Assembly (NCBI RefSeq): GCF_029016485.1 | Contig: NZ_CP092107.1 | Location: 558,001 to 622,000, forward strand | Source: Vibrio sp. JC009 | GTDB lineage: Bacteria > Pseudomonadota > Gammaproteobacteria > Enterobacterales > Vibrionaceae | DNA length: 64,000 bases | Direction: 5' to 3' | Shown here: positions 33,218 through 42,280 of the stretch, in pieces | Numbering within the stretch: the first letter of the stretch is position 1 | Layout of the letters: each line of letters begins with the position of its first letter | Translations under genes and position numbers: made by a program | Notes under the pieces: generated by a model | The model's database searches: none | What the model was told of the DNA's origin: nothing | The model's input: only the letters and a program-made list of their open reading frames with translations

Positions 33218-35058
33218 GCTGTCACTCCTGTCTCTGAGTGGTCACTCTGTTTCAGTTTCTGATTACGTGCCTGATTGTAGTCATGCCAAAGGCTGGCATA
33301 GAGGCTTTCATTAGCGAGAAGCGCGTCATGCTGACCGGATTCCACAAGACTCCCTTTATCCACAACAAGGATTTGATCAGCATTGGCAATCGTATGTAGT
33401 CTGTGTGCGATAACAATAACGGTTTTCCCCTTTGCCAGCCGGCTAATGGCCTGCTGGACCAGAGCTTCATTGTCAGGGTCAGCAAAGGCAGTTGCCTCAT
33501 CCAATATAATAATTGGCGAGTTTTTAAGAATCGCTCTGGCGATAGCAATACGCTGACGTTCGCCACCGGAAAGTTTAGTCCCGTCATAACCTATTTTTGT
33601 GGCATAACCCTGCGGAAGTTCTGAAATAAAGTTATGTGCCTGAGCTGCTTTTGCTGCTGCGATAACTTCTTCATCACTGGCATATGGCACACCAAAGCGA
33701 ATATTTTCTGCAATCGTGTCTGTGAACAGAAACGTATCCTGAAATACAAAAGCCACGGTATCCATTAACTGGCTCAGCCCCATTTCTCTCACATCATATC
33801 CGCCAATGGTAATACTGCCGCTCTGAATATCCCAGAACCGGGGAATAAGACTTGCGAGGGTGCTTTTGCCCGACCCCGATGGACCGACCAAAGCCGTTAT
33901 GCTGTTTTCCTTCGCGGTAAAACAGACATCGTGTATAACCTCATTTTCGCCATAGGAAAAGGAGACATTCTGAAAACAAACATCTGCTTTTGTCAGAGGT
34001 AACACAGCTTTGTTGTCTTCCTGAGGTCTGACACTGAGCAAATCATCCACCAGCATAGAGCCCATACTGATATGAGCAAGCTGGTGAAACTGGTTAAAGA
34101 GTTTAAGCAGAGGCTGGCTATAATTTGCACCTAGTATGACAAAGAAAACCAGTGTAGAGAGTTCAATCTCACCCGCGGCCATAAAGAACAGTCCGGCCGG
34201 TAAAATAAACACAATGTTAGTCAACACCAGGCTAAAGAAGCTGCCTCCCAGAGGGATATATGCCTTGCCCCACTGTTTCTCCACATTGGTATACGCCTGA
34301 ATGGCTTCTTTCGTCTGACGAAAACTTTCTCCGGTACGGTTAAAGATCTTAACAACGGCAATCCCGGACAGAAAATCCATAATGGAGGCATTCATCACCT
34401 GATTAGTTGACTGGTAATCGTAAGCGTATTTTCCACCCTTAGTCATTGCCATCACCAGAAGAACAAAGGAAACCGGAGTGACCAGGATGGAGACAATCGC
34501 CATTCGCCAATCAACGATAAACAGCCAGACGGAAACTGCTATCCACATAGCCAGTGCACTTACCCCCTCCGGCAAACCATGAGCAATAATCAGTTCCAGT
34601 TTCTCCGGCTCATCGATAATCAGCTTTTTGGCATCGCTGCTTTTCTTATTAGAAAAGTAACCAAGAGGTAATGTAGACATATGCCGGGCTATCGCTTTAC
34701 GCAATCCATAAATAGCATCAAAGGCCACAATATGAGAGAGACCAAGAGAAAGCCCCAGTAGCGCAAACCCACTAACGATAGCTGCCAGCGATATGCCTGC
34801 GTAATACCAAATCTGCGAAAGTTCCACTGATTGTTCGATATATTGAACAATTAAATGGTATACCACCCATATGGGCACCAGCTCTAATGCTACTGAAGCG
34901 GTTGCCAGAAACACAGCTGCGATGAGTTTCAGACGAGATCCGGTGATAAACCCTGAGACCAGACGTAAACTAGCCAGATAATCCGGCGATGGTGAAAATT
35001 GCTCGGTTGATGCCTTATCATTGGGTGCATCGCTCCCTAACTGATCTTTAATTGTCAT
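33214..35058 (-). CDS. ABC transporter, fused membrane/ATPase domains (YbtP/IrtA-like)
   Basis: 614 residues. Membrane domain about 30-350, ATPase with Walker A GPSGSGKST, signature LSGGERQR, and Walker B IIILDEATAFAD. In this copy the usual ALD after the catalytic Glu reads AFAD, as in YbtP-type subunits. There is no siderophore-interaction domain at the N terminus, unlike mycobacterial IrtA. First gene of the operon behind the Fur box at 35099. Confidence 0.8.
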   Translation of the reverse strand: MTIKDQLGSDAPNDKASTEQFSPSPDYLASLRLVSGFITGSRLKLIAAVFLATASVALELVPIWVVYHLIVQYIEQSVELSQIWYYAGISLAAIVSGFALLGLSLGLSHIVAFDAIYGLRKAIARHMSTLPLGYFSNKKSSDAKKLIIDEPEKLELIIAHGLPEGVSALAMWIAVSVWLFIVDWRMAIVSILVTPVSFVLLVMAMTKGGKYAYDYQSTNQVMNASIMDFLSGIAVVKIFNRTGESFRQTKEAIQAYTNVEKQWGKAYIPLGGSFFSLVLTNIVFILPAGLFFMAAGEIELSTLVFFVILGANYSQPLLKLFNQFHQLAHISMGSMLVDDLLSVRPQEDNKAVLPLTKADVCFQNVSFSYGENEVIHDVCFTAKENSITALVGPSGSGKSTLASLIPRFWDIQSGSITIGGYDVREMGLSQLMDTVAFVFQDTFLFTDTIAENIRFGVPYASDEEVIAAAKAAQAHNFISELPQGYATKIGYDGTKLSGGERQRIAIARAILKNSPIIILDEATAFADPDNEALVQQAISRLAKGKTVIVIAHRLHTIANADQILVVDKGSLVESGQHDALLANESLYASLWHDYNQARNQKLKQSDHSETGVTA

Positions 35059-35098
35059 AACCCTGTTACGATTGAGCGTAGAAACAACTCTAACAATT

Positions 35099-35117
35099 AA
35101 TGAGAATAGTTCTCATT
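35099..35117. promoter_or_regulatory. Fur box of ABC importer operon
   Basis: AATGAGAATAGTTCTCATT, a perfect palindrome with 15 of 18 informative positions, 41-59 bases before the start at 35058. Confidence 0.7.
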
Positions 35118-35203
35118 TTATTGCTTTAATATCATTTTGCAACATCATGTTGCTAATTAATTTTCAAACGCACGTCAACAAGGAAAAAGTTCAACCTTCC
35201 TCA

Positions 35204-35222
35204 AATGGTAACAATTATCATT
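35204..35222. promoter_or_regulatory. Fur box upstream of small Cys protein
   Basis: AATGGTAACAATTATCATT, 16 of 18 informative positions, about 80 bases before the ATG at 35303. Confidence 0.7.
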
Positions 35223-35302
35223 TCCAACAATGATTGCAAGTGTTATTATTAACGCTTCTTAAAACAAATTGTCTTTTTCTAGACATAGATAAGAGGTGGG
35301 TC

Positions 35303-35704
35303 ATGGAAGATCAAATAACAGACAAAACAGATTTAAGCAGCTCAGATTGGGAACATCAATGGCAACTTTTAATGGGTAGCGGTAACAGTATGGCTCAGCG
35401 ACAACAATGGGAATCTGCGGCAATATTTTACAAAAAGGCTTTTGTGTTAGCAGAAAATAACTTGTGTAACCAATGCCCTGCTCTTCATTGTGACAGAAGT
35501 TTACTAAATACGTATCTATCTTCAGCACTGGAACTTGGTAAAGCAATCAAAAACAATACGTATGAATGTGCTTTTCTTGCCTTAATTGACAGCCTAGAAA
35601 TACAAAGCACTAAAGTGAACTGTGAAATGGAATATAATATGTATTCCAAGACTATCAATCAGTTAAAATCATCTTTGGTTAGTTCTAATAGCGCATCAGG
35701 ATGA
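35303..35704 (+). CDS. Small helical-repeat protein with CxxCPAL motif, Fur controlled
   Basis: 133 residues from ATG 35303 (AGAGGTGGG upstream). The region QRQQWESAAIFYKKAFVLAENNL reads like a tetratricopeptide helix pair, followed by CNQCPALHCDRSLLNTYLSSALELGKA. The Cys motif CxxCPAL also occurs in the 19704 product, and the layout resembles the 21006 product. It may belong to a Vibrio family of unknown function. No signal peptide. Iron-responsive expression is expected from the Fur box. Confidence 0.65.
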   Translation: MEDQITDKTDLSSSDWEHQWQLLMGSGNSMAQRQQWESAAIFYKKAFVLAENNLCNQCPALHCDRSLLNTYLSSALELGKAIKNNTYECAFLALIDSLEIQSTKVNCEMEYNMYSKTINQLKSSLVSSNSASG

Positions 35705-35795
35705 TGCCACATCAGCATTGGCAGGATTGCATCTAGATATTTACCGAGAACATATATATTGTCAATGGACAACTTTTTTGACCCACCTACGTACG

Positions 35796-36812
35796 TTAAG
35801 TTTGTCTCTGCGCAGGTAGATCAGCTCTAATGATTATTAGTAATATTATCACTAACCGCACAAAACTCACAAATCCCTTCCCTCGTTTGAGTTTCGCAGT
35901 TTTATGTATTGCTGATTTCCCAGCAACGGCATTATCTTTCCGTACATGTACACTTACGAAGCCTGATTCTTGGTATGGTAAAAAACAGCCATCGTCACTT
36001 TTGATGATTTGTTCATCCTTAAACTTGTTGACGATAGAAGCATTGGCTGATTTTGGTATCAAGACTCTAATCTCACCATGCCAGATGTCCGCTTGCTCGC
36101 ACATGAGTTTCACCCACGATTGGTAATGAGCATAATACTCATCAGGTTGTTTTTTTTGCATACATGTAAGGCTTGGGAAGTACCACTTTATGCTGATAAG
36201 CTCTTCTTTGATGCCCATTGTTTTAAGCAGCTTAACCAGCGTTACCACTGGCTGTTGCTTGGTGGTGCGCAGCAAAAAGTCTTTGCCAGCTACAAAATCA
36301 CTCCTCAGTTCGAGTAGTTGTTTAAGCTCAATGTCCTTTAGGTGTCCTAATTTTTGAGCATAATCAAAACGGCTAATCAGGTTTTCCAAGTACTTAACAT
36401 CACTGCGTCTCAGCTTGGCGTAATTCACATGCGGTGCCAATTTGTGTTTCGATTTTGGAAGACTGGTTTGCGTAAGCATGCTATCAAGTTCAAGTAATTG
36501 AAGAACCGTTGTTACTGGAATATTTAAATCTTCACTAATCCATTCAGCAGTTTGTCCCACTGCAGCTCGGCGTATCACACGCCAAATAGTGGAAAGTGGA
36601 AGCGAACCACAGTCTTGTTTCATGTTTTGCTGTGTTGATACCGTTAGTTGATAACTGTCAGTGCGAAGAGTTGGGCAAAACGATTGTGGCACCACTCTGT
36701 TATAGCACTCTTTTATACTTGGTTTGATTTGGATCTGTCCAAACTCATTCGCCTGCGCCTTTTGCCCCCAGAATGTACGTAACAGACGCATGCTCGGCGT
36801 GTGATTAGACAC
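35796..36812 (-). CDS. Unidentified protein, possible mobile-element cargo
   Basis: 338 residues from GTG 36812. A possible HTH (SLPLSTIWRVIRRAAVGQTAEWISEDLNIPVTTVLQLLEL, about 72-112) is followed by a Lys-rich helical part and a basic C terminus with hydrophobic stretch (FVRLVIILLIIIRADLPAQRQT). Several Cys are scattered. I do not recognise the family; a regulatory or DNA-binding role is possible. Codon use is more AT-rich than in the neighbours, and it separates the iron island from the redox module without sharing an operon, which suggests acquisition. Confidence 0.55.
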   Translation of the reverse strand: MSNHTPSMRLLRTFWGQKAQANEFGQIQIKPSIKECYNRVVPQSFCPTLRTDSYQLTVSTQQNMKQDCGSLPLSTIWRVIRRAAVGQTAEWISEDLNIPVTTVLQLLELDSMLTQTSLPKSKHKLAPHVNYAKLRRSDVKYLENLISRFDYAQKLGHLKDIELKQLLELRSDFVAGKDFLLRTTKQQPVVTLVKLLKTMGIKEELISIKWYFPSLTCMQKKQPDEYYAHYQSWVKLMCEQADIWHGEIRVLIPKSANASIVNKFKDEQIIKSDDGCFLPYQESGFVSVHVRKDNAVAGKSAIHKTAKLKRGKGFVSFVRLVIILLIIIRADLPAQRQT

Positions 36813-36866
36813 TTTAGTTCTTCTTAAAAAATCTCCTAAATGAAAGTAGGAAGAGAGTGTCGTATC

Positions 36867-36894
36867 AGGTGATGCATGCCCAAGTTATCACCTA
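36867..36894. repeat. Imperfect palindrome at edge of unidentified gene
   Basis: AGGTGAT and ATCACCT, about 13 bases apart, in the spacer between the unidentified gene and the flavoprotein gene. It might be a terminator for the flavoprotein operon or an element end. Confidence 0.3.
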
Positions 36895-36917
36895 CCTCCT
36901 TTCAGATAACAACTAAA

Positions 36918-38693
36918 TCAGCTAAGCTCAGGCCACTTATCAAACGGCTGCTTAGTAAATACCATTTCACCGTCATCACCTTTCTGGATATTGAGCCACG
37001 CCTGCCAGTTTTCGTAATCTATCTCCGGGTAATCCAGACGGAAATGACTACAGCGGCTTTCCGTTCTCATCATTGAGGCTTTAAGTTTCATTTCCGCCGT
37101 GATGATCATGTTCTTAGTCTCATGTGCCAGACGCAGCTGATGGCGGTCTTCTGCCAGCAGCATAGGTGCATGGTGCTCTTTCAGCTCTTCAACATAAGCC
37201 AGTGCGCCTTGCATCATTCGCTCTTTTTTGATGTAGAGAACAAAGTTCGGGATCATCACCCCCTGAAGAACCTGAGTAACCCATGCCGGGCTGTATCCAA
37301 GTTTTCGCTTCAGTGGTGCAAGGATCTCTTCCTGAATTTGCTCCAGCTTAGCTTTGCTCACCTGGATCTGCTCAACAGACTGACTGGCTTTTGCAGCAGC
37401 TTCACCTGCAAAGGTCCCCTGAATACATGAACCGGCTGCAGAGCCGCCAATCTGGGTGTAGATACCTCCTGACATATAAGAGCCCAGCGCATCACCGGCA
37501 GCGTAAAGACCCGGGACAGAACTCAGGCCGGTCTCATCAACAGGAACAATGCCTTCCGCCTTGTGAATTGCCATACCTGCCGTTGAGCCACCCACCTGGT
37601 TTCCGCCCATTCCCGGAGGGCCTGAATGACCTGATTTGCTAAACAGAGAAAAAATGCCTTTGCTCTCTTCCGGCTTTGGAGGCATTCCTGTTTGTCTGAA
37701 TGCTTCCGGAACATATGGCCCTGAAGAGTAGCGGTCATTATCCTGCTCAGGCGGTTTTTCTCCCGGCCCACCGGCGCCAGGAGGCGGCCCCATTGGCTTA
37801 ACGCCACCATTCACATAAGCTTCATAGTTAAGATCAACACCAAGGTGGTGGTTAACCATAACACCTGTTACCCCTGGTTTTTCTTCAATCTGACCATGCC
37901 AGTTGTCATAGCAGGATCCTGAGTTCTCCGCAGAGCCGGGGTGACCGTCGTTCCACTCTTTACCCGTGACGACAGCGCCAATATCGTAGGCCATAATGGT
38001 GCCGTCATGCGTTACATCGCACATAGGGAAACCGTTGGGTTTAAAGCCGCCGGAACCGGTACAAAGCACCACGGTTTTCGCATTAAAGAACACCACCTTG
38101 TTCTCATCCATGCTGAAACCTGCCGCGCCAACCACACGTCCCTGCTCTTTCATCAGGTGAGTGATCATAATTCGCTCTTTACGAGGAATATTGCGCTCAT
38201 CCATAGGAACTGAGAAAGACTTATTGCACAGCGGAGAGTCAAAAAATCCCCATGATTTTAGCTCCTCAACCCTGTCATAGGAGTGCTCCGCCAGTTGGCG
38301 GGTAAATACCGGGTTATTGGTACCAATGGCAGATTCAGACACCTTAGCCACAAAGTCATCAATGCTCATGGAAGCGTTGGCTTTATCGTAGGAGAAAACG
38401 CCCTTAGCAAATGGCGTCAGACCGGAACTGCCCAGACGCCCTTTGGATACCATCATCACTTTAGCGCCCGCATCGTGCGCTTTTACCGCAGCAAACAGAC
38501 CGGCAAACCCGCTGCCGATAACCAGCACATCCGTATCATGGGACTCCTGAGTAAAGTCATCCGCATCAATTTTCGGCATATTCTCAACCGGAGCATCTGC
38601 TGCAAAAGCTGCCGATGCAAACATGGAAGCGCCAATCACACCACCAGCAACGCCGATAAACTGACGTCTCGACATATCTATTTTTTTGCTCAT
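36918..38693 (-). CDS. Tat-exported FAD flavoprotein, fumarate reductase / AprA superfamily
   Basis: 591 residues. Twin-arginine signal (SRRQFIG, 8-14; cleavage near AFAA), FAD motif VLVIGSGFAGLFAAVKAHDAG, second FAD motif PGLYAAGDALGS, C-terminal helical domain (ETKNMIITAEMKLKASMMRTESR) as in adenylylsulfate and fumarate reductases. A Pro/Gly-rich insertion (about 300-370) interrupts the capping region. It is encoded just below a 2[4Fe-4S] ferredoxin and a flavocytochrome, so electrons can pass to it through them. The substrate is unknown: fumarate-like, urocanate-like or a sulfur compound. Confidence 0.78.
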   Translation of the reverse strand: MSKKIDMSRRQFIGVAGGVIGASMFASAAFAADAPVENMPKIDADDFTQESHDTDVLVIGSGFAGLFAAVKAHDAGAKVMMVSKGRLGSSGLTPFAKGVFSYDKANASMSIDDFVAKVSESAIGTNNPVFTRQLAEHSYDRVEELKSWGFFDSPLCNKSFSVPMDERNIPRKERIMITHLMKEQGRVVGAAGFSMDENKVVFFNAKTVVLCTGSGGFKPNGFPMCDVTHDGTIMAYDIGAVVTGKEWNDGHPGSAENSGSCYDNWHGQIEEKPGVTGVMVNHHLGVDLNYEAYVNGGVKPMGPPPGAGGPGEKPPEQDNDRYSSGPYVPEAFRQTGMPPKPEESKGIFSLFSKSGHSGPPGMGGNQVGGSTAGMAIHKAEGIVPVDETGLSSVPGLYAAGDALGSYMSGGIYTQIGGSAAGSCIQGTFAGEAAAKASQSVEQIQVSKAKLEQIQEEILAPLKRKLGYSPAWVTQVLQGVMIPNFVLYIKKERMMQGALAYVEELKEHHAPMLLAEDRHQLRLAHETKNMIITAEMKLKASMMRTESRCSHFRLDYPEIDYENWQAWLNIQKGDDGEMVFTKQPFDKWPELS

Positions 38694-38698
38694 CTTCG

Positions 38699-38914
38699 CT
38701 ACCTCCAGGAAACCATAACCGGCAATGTTTTTTCAGGGGTGATGGTTATCGCACCCACCGGACAGTACAATCTGCAAAGGTGGCAGATCTGGCAGTCTTC
38801 CGGATACGCAATGACCGCTTTTTTCGTTTTCTCATCGAACTGAATTACATCCGTAGGACAGCTCTCCACACAGGTTTTGCAACCTATACAACCGGATATC
38901 TGACTAATTGGCAT
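38699..38914 (-). CDS. 2[4Fe-4S] ferredoxin
   Basis: 71 residues with two cluster motifs: CIGCKTCVESCP (9-20) and CQICHLCRLYCP (about 41-52). No signal peptide, so export would require the Tat partner as carrier. It lies five bases upstream of the flavoprotein gene, much like AprB next to AprA. It should relay single electrons from the membrane flavocytochrome to the flavoprotein. Confidence 0.88.
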   Translation of the reverse strand: MPISQISGCIGCKTCVESCPTDVIQFDEKTKKAVIAYPEDCQICHLCRLYCPVGAITITPEKTLPVMVSWR

Positions 38915-38937
38915 ATCGTTACCTCTATAACCTGTGA

Positions 38938-40326
38938 TTAAAATGAAAGCTGTTCGTAGTGAACATCGGATGAAGGAATATCAAGTGACTTAAGACTCTT
39001 TTTCACCGCTGTGATCATGCCCTGCGGACCGCACAGGTAAACGCTGCTGTTACCGGCGCTCATACTCTGCATCGTCTTGCTGATACACGCTTTATCGATC
39101 ACTCCTTCCATCATTTCGGCCTCAGATGATGCCTCCATGCAGACCAGTTGCTGACGAAAATCAGGCATTTGTTGCTCCAGCGCTTTGATCTCATCCTGCA
39201 GCACCATCTGCTGATAGTCACCGTTACCGTAGATAAGACGGACAGGACGTTTGTCATTGTTTGCCGCAAGCTCTCTGAGCAGGCTGAGCATAGGTCCGAT
39301 ACCCGCACCACCGGCAATAAGAAGAACTGAGTCTGATTTCTTACTATCAGCTAAACTCATGCTGCCGTAAGGGCCGTCTATATAGACCTCCTGACCAACA
39401 GACAGGGTATTCAACTGAGAGGTATAATCACCCAGCTCACGAATCACCATAGACAGGCTAGGCAGATCATCTCTGCATGAAGCAATAGAGAACGGGTGCT
39501 CATTCATGCTAAATACCGAACCGCTGGTATTCATCCAGACAAACTGTCCGGCTTCAAAATCAAAGTCATCATTACCGTTTTTCTCTAAGGTTACCTGCCA
39601 GTCGCGGCTGCTCACCTTAGTCACATCCACCAGGGTAAATGGCTTAGCTTTAACGATAAATTTCTTGGCGATGTAGTTATAAGCCACTATTAGTACCGAA
39701 GCGCTGCAAAGCACCCACCAGAGGGTATTAAACTCAGTATCAAACTGACCGTGACTGCCGACGCTGGTGATATGCAGGGTTGCCAGAACGGCAATCACCA
39801 CAAAACCAAGCATATGAGTCAGGCGCCAGGTTTCGTAGCTCATTTTCAGGCGGTTTTTAAATATGGCCATCAGAGTCCAGACAATCATGGCTACCCAGGC
39901 GATAACACCTGTCAGCATCTGAGGCGCGGTAATGACCTCAACCAGGCTTCTGATTCCGTCGTCATAGGACTGAATGAACTTCGGCGCTAAAAGCAGCACC
40001 GGGTGAAGAAGAAAAAAGCCGCCAATCCACTGGCCGATTGTCTTGTGCTTAGACATACTCCAGTCGATATTGGCAAACAGAGGGATTTGTTTAACACGGC
40101 TGCCCAGCGGGAACTGAACGAAAAACGCCATCATGGCAACAAGGTTGATAATGCTAAGGACTGTGACATAGAGCCCTTTGTTATCCATATTCAGCATTTG
40201 CGCCGCCACGAATGGCAGGCTCAGTAAAACCGCATAACCGGCAAGCAGTTTTCCATGCCTGATATGCAGCTTCGAACGTATCAGCTTAGCCCCCGGCTGC
40301 TCCAGGGTAATTGCTTCTGTATTCAT
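38938..40326 (-). CDS. Ferric-reductase-like membrane flavocytochrome (FRE/NOX type)
   Basis: 462 residues from ATG 40326; the frame to 40425 adds an unlikely hydrophilic leader. Six helices with His pairs at a 14-residue spacing: SKHKTIGQWIGGFFLLHP and LTHMLGFVVIAVLATLHITS, suiting two stacked haems. FAD-binding NEHPFSIASC, NAD(P)H-binding GGAGIGPMLSLLREL, and YLCGPQGM at the end. It oxidises cytoplasmic NAD(P)H and carries electrons across the membrane. First gene of the three-gene module. Confidence 0.82.
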   Translation of the reverse strand: MNTEAITLEQPGAKLIRSKLHIRHGKLLAGYAVLLSLPFVAAQMLNMDNKGLYVTVLSIINLVAMMAFFVQFPLGSRVKQIPLFANIDWSMSKHKTIGQWIGGFFLLHPVLLLAPKFIQSYDDGIRSLVEVITAPQMLTGVIAWVAMIVWTLMAIFKNRLKMSYETWRLTHMLGFVVIAVLATLHITSVGSHGQFDTEFNTLWWVLCSASVLIVAYNYIAKKFIVKAKPFTLVDVTKVSSRDWQVTLEKNGNDDFDFEAGQFVWMNTSGSVFSMNEHPFSIASCRDDLPSLSMVIRELGDYTSQLNTLSVGQEVYIDGPYGSMSLADSKKSDSVLLIAGGAGIGPMLSLLRELAANNDKRPVRLIYGNGDYQQMVLQDEIKALEQQMPDFRQQLVCMEASSEAEMMEGVIDKACISKTMQSMSAGNSSVYLCGPQGMITAVKKSLKSLDIPSSDVHYEQLSF

Positions 40327-40578
40327 TGTTCGCTTCCAAGTATTTATATGAAAATTATTTTTCCAACCATACTTATCAGCTTGCTGTGGATATATTTTGT
40401 ACTTTGGCTGATATGGAATGAACAATACCCGGCTCAGGGTTAAGGGTGGGTTAAGGGTAATTAGCGTTTATTTTATCAAGACTAACCTGATAACATGCTC
40501 TATTATAACTAATAGAGATAACTCTTTGTTAAAGTACAAATTGCCGACATATTTTAGGAGACCGGGCGCAGAATCAAT

Positions 40579-42279
40579 ATGATGAGTGATCGATTAGTAT
40601 TTGCTTCAGAAGAACCAGTAAAGGAAACAGAGCCGCAAGGTTACTGGAACGTGCTTGTTGTCGATGATGACAAGGCGGTTCACGATGTCACGCTGCTCGC
40701 CCTTGACGGCTATGATGTTCTTGGCAAGCGGCTGAACTTTCTGCATGCGTACAGTGCAGAAGAAGCCATTGAAGTATTAAAAGGCAATGATGATATCGCT
40801 CTGATTCTTCTGGATGTGGTGATGGAGACCGATCACGCAGGTCTGGATGCCATTAAGATTATCCGCGAAGATCTGAAACGCGACGATGTAAGAATCGTCT
40901 TAAGAACCGGACAACCGGGGCAGGTTCCGGAGCTGGATACCATCACCAACTACGATATCAACGATTACAAATCAAAGAGTGAACTTACCCGATCCCGCCT
41001 GTTGACCACTGTTATTGCAGCAATCCGCTCCTGGATGCAGATTAAGCGCCTGAAAGAAGCAGAGCAGGATCTTGAAAACTTTAACAAGGAGCTGGAAAAC
41101 CTGGTTGATGAGCGTACCGCAGAATTAAGCCATGCCCGTCAGGTTGCAGAAGAAGCACTTGAAGCCAGAAGTCAGTTTCTGGCGAATATAAGCCATGAAA
41201 TCAGGACGCCTATGAGCGGAATTCTTGGCATGGTTGAACTTTTAAAACTCAGCGAACAAACCGAGCAGGACAAAAGACATCTTGAAGTTATCCAGCATTC
41301 AGGTAAAACCCTGCTTACCGTTATCAACGACATTCTGGATTACTCTAAGCTGGATGCAGGAAAACTCACCCTTGAGCGCCGTCCGGTCGATCTGAACGAA
41401 TTTCTGATCCAAACCATTACGCCATATAAAGCCAGTGCTTCCGACGAACTGGCAATAGAACTGAACGTTGGTCCGGAACTGGTAGATAAATGCTTTGTGA
41501 CTGACTCTGTCCGCATGCATCAGGTGTTATCTAACCTGTTAAACAACGCCTGTAAGTTTACCGAAAAAGGGTTTGTCCGCCTGAATGTGGCCGGAGAGCC
41601 GTTAGGCCAGAAACAATTCAGACTGGATTTTGCTGTTACTGATACAGGGATCGGCATACCGCCTGAAAGACAGGCTGAAATGTTTAAGCCTTTCACTCAG
41701 TCCGATCAGTCCACCACACGCCGGTACGGCGGAACCGGGCTTGGTTTGTCCATCTGCTCTCAGATACTTTCCCTGATGGGTGGCAAACTCAGACTGGAGA
41801 GCGTCGTAGACAGAGGCACAACATTTTCCTTCAGCATTGTTCTCGAACAAACCGATAAACCTTGTCATCAGGAACCGGCAACGCAGAAAGCCGAAAACAG
41901 AACCCTTCACGTTCTGTTAGTTGAAGACGATAAAGTCAACCAGATGGTTTGCCGTAAACTGCTTGAGCACCACGGCGCGCAGGTTGATATTGCCGGTAAT
42001 GGTCAGGAAGCCGTACAAAAAGCGACCGAAGAAAAAGGCCGCTACGACCTGATCCTGATGGATTGCCAGATGCCGGTTATGGATGGTTACGAAGCAACCC
42101 GGCAAATCCGTAACTGGGAAGCAGAAAACAGACATCAGGCTGTAAGAATTGTGGCTCTGACTGCGCACACCTTACCGGAGCATATTGACGAGTGCATCAG
42201 TGCCGGTATGGACGAGCATCTATCCAAACCAGTCAGCGTGGCGCATCTCTCCGCTTTACTCAATAACGCCAAAGCATAG
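40579..42279 (+). CDS. Hybrid sensor kinase REC-HisKA-HATPase-REC
   Basis: 566 residues, no membrane segment. N-terminal receiver (VLVVDDDKAVHDV, phospho-Asp in LILLDVVMETDHAG) of the kind found in cytoplasmic response modules, coiled coil, HisKA ([15 protein letters not shown]), ATPase (GTGLGLSICSQIL), and a C-terminal receiver (LMDCQMPVMDGYEATRQI). It therefore takes input through phosphorylation of the first receiver rather than a sensor domain. Divergent from the redox module. No output regulator is adjacent. Confidence 0.87.
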   Translation: MMSDRLVFASEEPVKETEPQGYWNVLVVDDDKAVHDVTLLALDGYDVLGKRLNFLHAYSAEEAIEVLKGNDDIALILLDVVMETDHAGLDAIKIIREDLKRDDVRIVLRTGQPGQVPELDTITNYDINDYKSKSELTRSRLLTTVIAAIRSWMQIKRLKEAEQDLENFNKELENLVDERTAELSHARQVAEEALEARSQFLANISHEIRTPMSGILGMVELLKLSEQTEQDKRHLEVIQHSGKTLLTVINDILDYSKLDAGKLTLERRPVDLNEFLIQTITPYKASASDELAIELNVGPELVDKCFVTDSVRMHQVLSNLLNNACKFTEKGFVRLNVAGEPLGQKQFRLDFAVTDTGIGIPPERQAEMFKPFTQSDQSTTRRYGGTGLGLSICSQILSLMGGKLRLESVVDRGTTFSFSIVLEQTDKPCHQEPATQKAENRTLHVLLVEDDKVNQMVCRKLLEHHGAQVDIAGNGQEAVQKATEEKGRYDLILMDCQMPVMDGYEATRQIRNWEAENRHQAVRIVALTAHTLPEHIDECISAGMDEHLSKPVSVAHLSALLNNAKA

Positions 42280-42280
42280 A

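Noticed and set aside
38283..38843. 186-codon plus-strand frame opposite the Tat flavoprotein and ferredoxin
   Set aside because: Antisense to two clear genes; His/Arg-rich shadow sequence.
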